Source: an uncultured Prevotellaceae bacterium (GTDB lineage: Bacteria; Bacteroidota; Bacteroidia; Bacteroidales; Muribaculaceae). Taken from it: a stretch of 8,400 bases of DNA. The DNA is taken from assembly GCA_945983195.1 (NCBI GenBank), contig CAMFSS010000078.1, positions 1 through 8,400 of the forward strand. Reading direction: 5' to 3'. This document shows positions 5,647 through 8,400 of this stretch, piece after piece (position 1 is the first letter of the stretch; each line of letters begins with the position of its first letter). Both the position numbers and the translations under genes were made by a program. The notes under the pieces were generated by a model. That model was not told the origin of the DNA and did not search any database. It was given only the letters and a program-made list of their open reading frames with translations.

Positions 5647-7005
5647 TCATTTTTTGTTTCTCAGGCACTTGCCTGCACATTCGCCGCAGTCGGCAAGTGC
5701 TCCGGCAAACCGCTTCTCTACAAGGTGGTGCAGACGGTCCTTCAGTGCTTCGATGCGTACACCGTCGATCACATCGCTCATGAATGCCTGCATAAGCAGT
5801 GTGCGGGCTTCATGTTCGGGTATTCCGCGTGTGCGCATATAGAAAAGTGCATCCTGGTCGAGCTGGCCCACTGTGGCACCGTGGCTGCATTTCACATCGT
5901 CGGTGTAGATTTCGAGCTGCGGCTTGGTGAACATCTTTGCCGTAGTCGATGCGCACACGTTGCGGTTGCTCTGGTATGCCTCCACCTTCGGCGCATTGCC
6001 TGCCACAAGTATTTTGCCTGAGAATGCACCTATGGCATGGTCGTCGAGCACATATTTGAACAGTTCGTTGCTGTGGCAGTGCCCCACATTGTGGCCGATG
6101 AAGGTGTGGTTGTCGACGTGCTGGTTGCCGCCCATTATAGCCATACCGAGCAGTGAAGTCTCGGCATGCTCACCGTCGATGCTTATGTGGTAGTCGTTGC
6201 GTGTGATGCCGTTGGCAAGCGTGATGCCGTCGACGAGAAGGTTGGAGCCGGCAGCCTGATGCGCCCACAGCGATGATGCACGTCGTGAGGTGTCGGCAGT
6301 GGCCTCAAGGTCGTAGAAGTCGAAAGTTGCGCCTTCGCCGAGGCTCACTTCAATCACCTGGTTGCTCAGGCACTGCACCGTGCGGCTCTGGGTGTGGTCG
6401 CACACCAGCATACGCGCCTGTGCGCCCTCCTCAAGCACCACAAGCACGCGGCGGACAGCCATCACGGGCTGTGCCACATTCATGATGTTGACGAGCTGCA
6501 AAGTGCGCTCAAGCGCCACGCGCTGCGGCACATAGACGAAAATGCCGTCTTGAGCCAGCAGAGTGTTGAGAGCCACCTGTGGATTGCTTAGAGGGGCAAT
6601 CCGTGCGTAGTGGCGTGCCACAAGGTCGGGATAGTCTTCGGCAGCCTTGCGCAGCGACGACACTATCACGCCATCGCGGTGCGGAGTGAGTGTGTCGCCG
6701 TCGTGGTGGTACACGTCGTTGAAGAAGTAGTAGGGCGAAGTGCTCATGTTGGGCACATCGCAGCGGAAAGCCTCGGCAGGGTCGGCGGTGAGGTTCACAC
6801 GGTTGATGTTCACTCCGTAGTCGGGGGCAAACATTTCGTGGAGGTCGGTAGCCTCATAGTCCTCGTCGCCTTTCCGGGGCATTCGGGCATTTTCAAGGGC
6901 ATTTAGCGCATCGGGGCGCACGGCATTGAGCACCGGTGCCGAGTGTGCATTTATGGCATCGCTATATGTCGTGAAAATGTCGGTATATTGCTTTATTGCT
7001 GACAT
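5647..7005 (-). CDS. sufD: Fe-S cluster assembly protein SufD
   Basis: SufD pairs with SufB and a SufC dimer to form the SufBC2D scaffold on which Fe-S clusters are built. I chose ATG 7005 (452 residues) because MSAIKQYTDIF fits Bacteroidales SufD starts; the in-frame ATG at 7026 would overlap sufC and add seven unrelated residues. Diagnostic segments are FRCDVPNMSTSPYYFFND, GAQARMLVCDHTQSRTVQ, QHVDNHTFIGH, SNELFKYVLDDHAIGAFSGK and DDVKCSHGATVGQLD. H375 in the last corresponds to E. coli SufD H360, which is implicated in cluster formation. The C-terminus is ADCGECAGKCLRNKK, with a CX2CX3C cluster (C440, C443, C447) that E. coli SufD lacks. The gene begins 11 bases after the sufC stop and ends 15 bases before sufS, so it is probably co-transcribed with both. 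Confidence 0.95.
   Translation of the reverse strand: MSAIKQYTDIFTTYSDAINAHSAPVLNAVRPDALNALENARMPRKGDEDYEATDLHEMFAPDYGVNINRVNLTADPAEAFRCDVPNMSTSPYYFFNDVYHHDGDTLTPHRDGVIVSSLRKAAEDYPDLVARHYARIAPLSNPQVALNTLLAQDGIFVYVPQRVALERTLQLVNIMNVAQPVMAVRRVLVVLEEGAQARMLVCDHTQSRTVQCLSNQVIEVSLGEGATFDFYDLEATADTSRRASSLWAHQAAGSNLLVDGITLANGITRNDYHISIDGEHAETSLLGMAIMGGNQHVDNHTFIGHNVGHCHSNELFKYVLDDHAIGAFSGKILVAGNAPKVEAYQSNRNVCASTTAKMFTKPQLEIYTDDVKCSHGATVGQLDQDALFYMRTRGIPEHEARTLLMQAFMSDVIDGVRIEALKDRLHHLVEKRFAGALADCGECAGKCLRNKK
5665..5700 (-). repeat. Inverted repeat (hairpin) at the 3' end of sufD
   Basis: GCACTTGCC (5665-5673) and GGCAAGTGC (5692-5700) form a perfect 9-bp inverted repeat around an 18-base loop. The hairpin covers exactly the codons of the cysteine-rich tail and lies 33 bases upstream of the sufS start. 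No T-run follows on the minus strand (CTGAGAAACAAAAAATGA), so it is not a standard terminator. An RNA structure between sufD and sufS is possible; coincidence of codon choice is the alternative. Confidence 0.4.
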
Positions 7006-7016
7006 AGTTCCAATTT

Positions 7017-7766
7017 TTAGTCCCATTCGCGCTTAATCCAGTCGTAGCCTTTCTCCTCCAGTTCAAGGGCGAGTTCCGGACCGCCTGTCTTCACAATGCG
7101 GCCCTTGTAGAGCACATGCACGAAGTCGGGCTTGATGTAGTCGAGCAGACGCTGGTAGTGGGTAATGACAATAGTTGCGTTGTTGTCGGTCTTTAGCTTG
7201 TTCACGCCGCCAGCCACGAAGCGCAGGGCGTCGATATCGAGTCCGCTGTCGGTTTCGTCGAGAATCGAGAGGCGCGGCTCAAGCATAGCCATCTGGAAAA
7301 TCTCGTTGCGCTTCTTTTCACCGCCTGAGAAGCCCTCGTTCACCGAGCGCGAGGCGAGTTTGTTGTCGAGCTCCACAATGGCGCGCTTCTCGCGCATCAG
7401 CTTCAGAAATTCGCTGGCGCTGAGCGGCTCCTGCCCGAAGTATTTGCGCTTGGCATTGAGTGCGGCGCGCATGAAGTTGACCATGCTCACACCGGGAATC
7501 TCCACAGGATACTGGAAACTGAGGAAAAGACCTTCGTGGCTGCGGTTCTCGGGAGGCAGAGCGAGCAGGTCTTTGCCGTAGAACTCCACGCTGCCGCCGG
7601 TCACCGTGTAGGCGGGATTGCCGGTGAGTACCGACGAGAGGGTGCTCTTTCCCGAGCCGTTGGGACCCATTATGGCATGCACCTCACCGGGGCGCACCGT
7701 GAGGTTCACCCCCTTTAATATCTCTTTGCCTTCAATTGAGGCATGCAAATCTTTGATTACAAGCAT
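7017..7766 (-). CDS. sufC: Fe-S cluster assembly ATPase SufC
   Basis: SufC is the ABC-type ATPase that drives conformational change in the SufBC2D scaffold; it is soluble, with no membrane segments. The 249-residue protein has the family's normal length and all the motifs: Walker A GPNGSGKST (34-42), Q-loop FQYPVEIPGVSM with Q85, signature FSGGEKKR (146-153), Walker B LSILDE (166-171) followed by TDSGLD, and the H-loop VITHYQR with H203. FSGGEKKRNE and DETDSGLDIDAL are typical of SufC rather than of transporter ATPases. It starts at ATG 7766, 38 bases after the sufB stop; an AGGA lies about 14 bases before the ATG. It ends 11 bases before the chosen sufD start. Confidence 0.98.
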   Translation of the reverse strand: MLVIKDLHASIEGKEILKGVNLTVRPGEVHAIMGPNGSGKSTLSSVLTGNPAYTVTGGSVEFYGKDLLALPPENRSHEGLFLSFQYPVEIPGVSMVNFMRAALNAKRKYFGQEPLSASEFLKLMREKRAIVELDNKLASRSVNEGFSGGEKKRNEIFQMAMLEPRLSILDETDSGLDIDALRFVAGGVNKLKTDNNATIVITHYQRLLDYIKPDFVHVLYKGRIVKTGGPELALELEEKGYDWIKREWD

Positions 7767-7804
7767 ATTTGTGTTTTGTCCTTTTTTGTTTCATTGAAAA
7801 AATG

Positions 7805-8400
7805 TTATCCTACGCCGCCTTCGAGGGATATGGAGAGCAGCTTCTGTGCTTCCACAGCAAATTCCATAGGCAGCTTTGCCATTACCTCTTTGGCATAGCC
7901 ATTTACGATTAGCCCTATGGCATCTTCGGTGGATATGCCGCGCTGGTTGCAGTAGAATATCTGCTCCTCATTGATTTTCGATGTGGTGGCTTCATGCTCC
8001 ACTACCGACGACTCATTCTGCACGTCGATGCGTGGGAAGGTGTGGGCACCGCTCGTCGAGCTGAGCAGCAGGCTGTCGCACTGGGTGTAGTTGCGGCAGT
8101 TGGAGGCTTTAGGCACCACCTTCACCTCGCCGCGGTAGCTGTTCTGGCTGTGTCCTGCCGATATTCCTTTCGACACTATTGTGCTGCGCGAGTTGCGGCC
8201 TATGTGTATCATCTTTGTGCCTGTGTCGGCTTGCTGGTAGTTGTTGGTGAGGGCAACCGAGTAGAATTCGCCCACCGAGTTGTCGCCTTGCAGCACGCAG
8301 CTCGGATATTTCCATGTGATGGCTGAGCCTGTTTCCACCTGGGTCCACGAAAGCTTTGAGAAGTCGCCGCGGCACAGTCCGCGCTTGGTCACGAAGTTGT
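7805..8400 (-). CDS. sufB: Fe-S cluster assembly protein SufB, C-terminal part (5' end outside window)
   Basis: The minus-strand frame enters from the right edge and ends at TAA 7805-7807, leaving about 198 residues of a protein normally near 480. The GTG at 8392 is an internal valine (NFVTKRGLCRGDF), not a start. Family blocks are ITWKYPSCVLQGDNSVGEF, TGTKMIHIGRNSRSTIVSKG, SYRGEVKV, NCRNYTQCDSLLL, GAHTFPRIDV and VVEHEATTSKI. The C-terminus reads EFAVEAQKLLSISLEGGVG. TQCDS contains the counterpart of E. coli SufB C405, and VEHEATTS that of E434, residues implicated in sulfur acceptance and cluster building, so the scaffold appears functional. It is the first suf gene seen in the operon, ahead of sufC. 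Confidence 0.97.
   Translation of the reverse strand, partial: NFVTKRGLCRGDFSKLSWTQVETGSAITWKYPSCVLQGDNSVGEFYSVALTNNYQQADTGTKMIHIGRNSRSTIVSKGISAGHSQNSYRGEVKVVPKASNCRNYTQCDSLLLSSTSGAHTFPRIDVQNESSVVEHEATTSKINEEQIFYCNQRGISTEDAIGLIVNGYAKEVMAKLPMEFAVEAQKLLSISLEGGVG

Noticed and set aside
5455..6021. 188-codon plus-strand open frame across sufS and sufD
   Set aside because: It crosses two well-supported genes on the other strand and has no family resemblance.
7003..7026. Alternative sufD start at ATG 7026
   Set aside because: It overlaps the end of sufC and adds MGLKIGT, which is unlike known SufD starts; ATG 7005 fits better.
1..8400. Search for CRISPR, tRNA/rRNA, insertion sequences, toxin-antitoxin or defence genes
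   Set aside because: I saw no regularly spaced repeats, cloverleaf-like segments, transposase motifs or small gene pairs; coding space is filled by recognised genes.

Overview
The window looks like a chromosomal segment of a Bacteroidota bacterium, most likely order Bacteroidales, and possibly Muribaculaceae- or Prevotella-like given the fairly GC-rich coding sequence. Four things point there: an OmpA/TPR protein of the type common in Bacteroidales, a Porin_O_P-type porin, a PCMD-domain secreted protein, and intergenic TAnnTTTG-type promoter boxes. The genus assignment is a guess from remembered homologs.

Layout. Bases 1-1026 (+) hold the C-terminal part of an OmpA/TPR cell-envelope protein, closed by a strong intrinsic terminator at 1053-1090. 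Converging on it from the other strand (1108-2001, with homology reaching about 2028) is asnA, ammonia-dependent asparagine synthetase. Its N-terminus is missing and an in-frame TAG interrupts the upstream frame. An AT-rich divergent regulatory region (about 2050-2257) carries palindromes and -7-type boxes. Next come two exported-protein genes on the + strand, a Porin_O_P porin (2258-3376) and a PCMD-domain protein (3455-4414), each behind its own TAATTTTG box.

From 4411 to the right edge everything is on the minus strand: a suf Fe-S cluster assembly operon transcribed sufB (cut by the edge) - sufC - sufD - sufS. SufBC2D is the scaffold ATPase complex and SufS the cysteine desulfurase that feeds it sulfur. 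Spacing is tight (38, 11 and 15 bases), which implies one transcript. The sufS and PCMD-gene stop codons overlap tail to tail.

Overall this is an ordinary housekeeping and envelope region. I see no mobile element, CRISPR, RNA gene or defence system, and no convincing new multi-gene system. The points most worth checking are the broken 5' end of asnA, the repeated ATTTTGCAG promoter motif, the phased palindromes between asnA and the porin, and the cysteine cluster and hairpin at the end of sufD.
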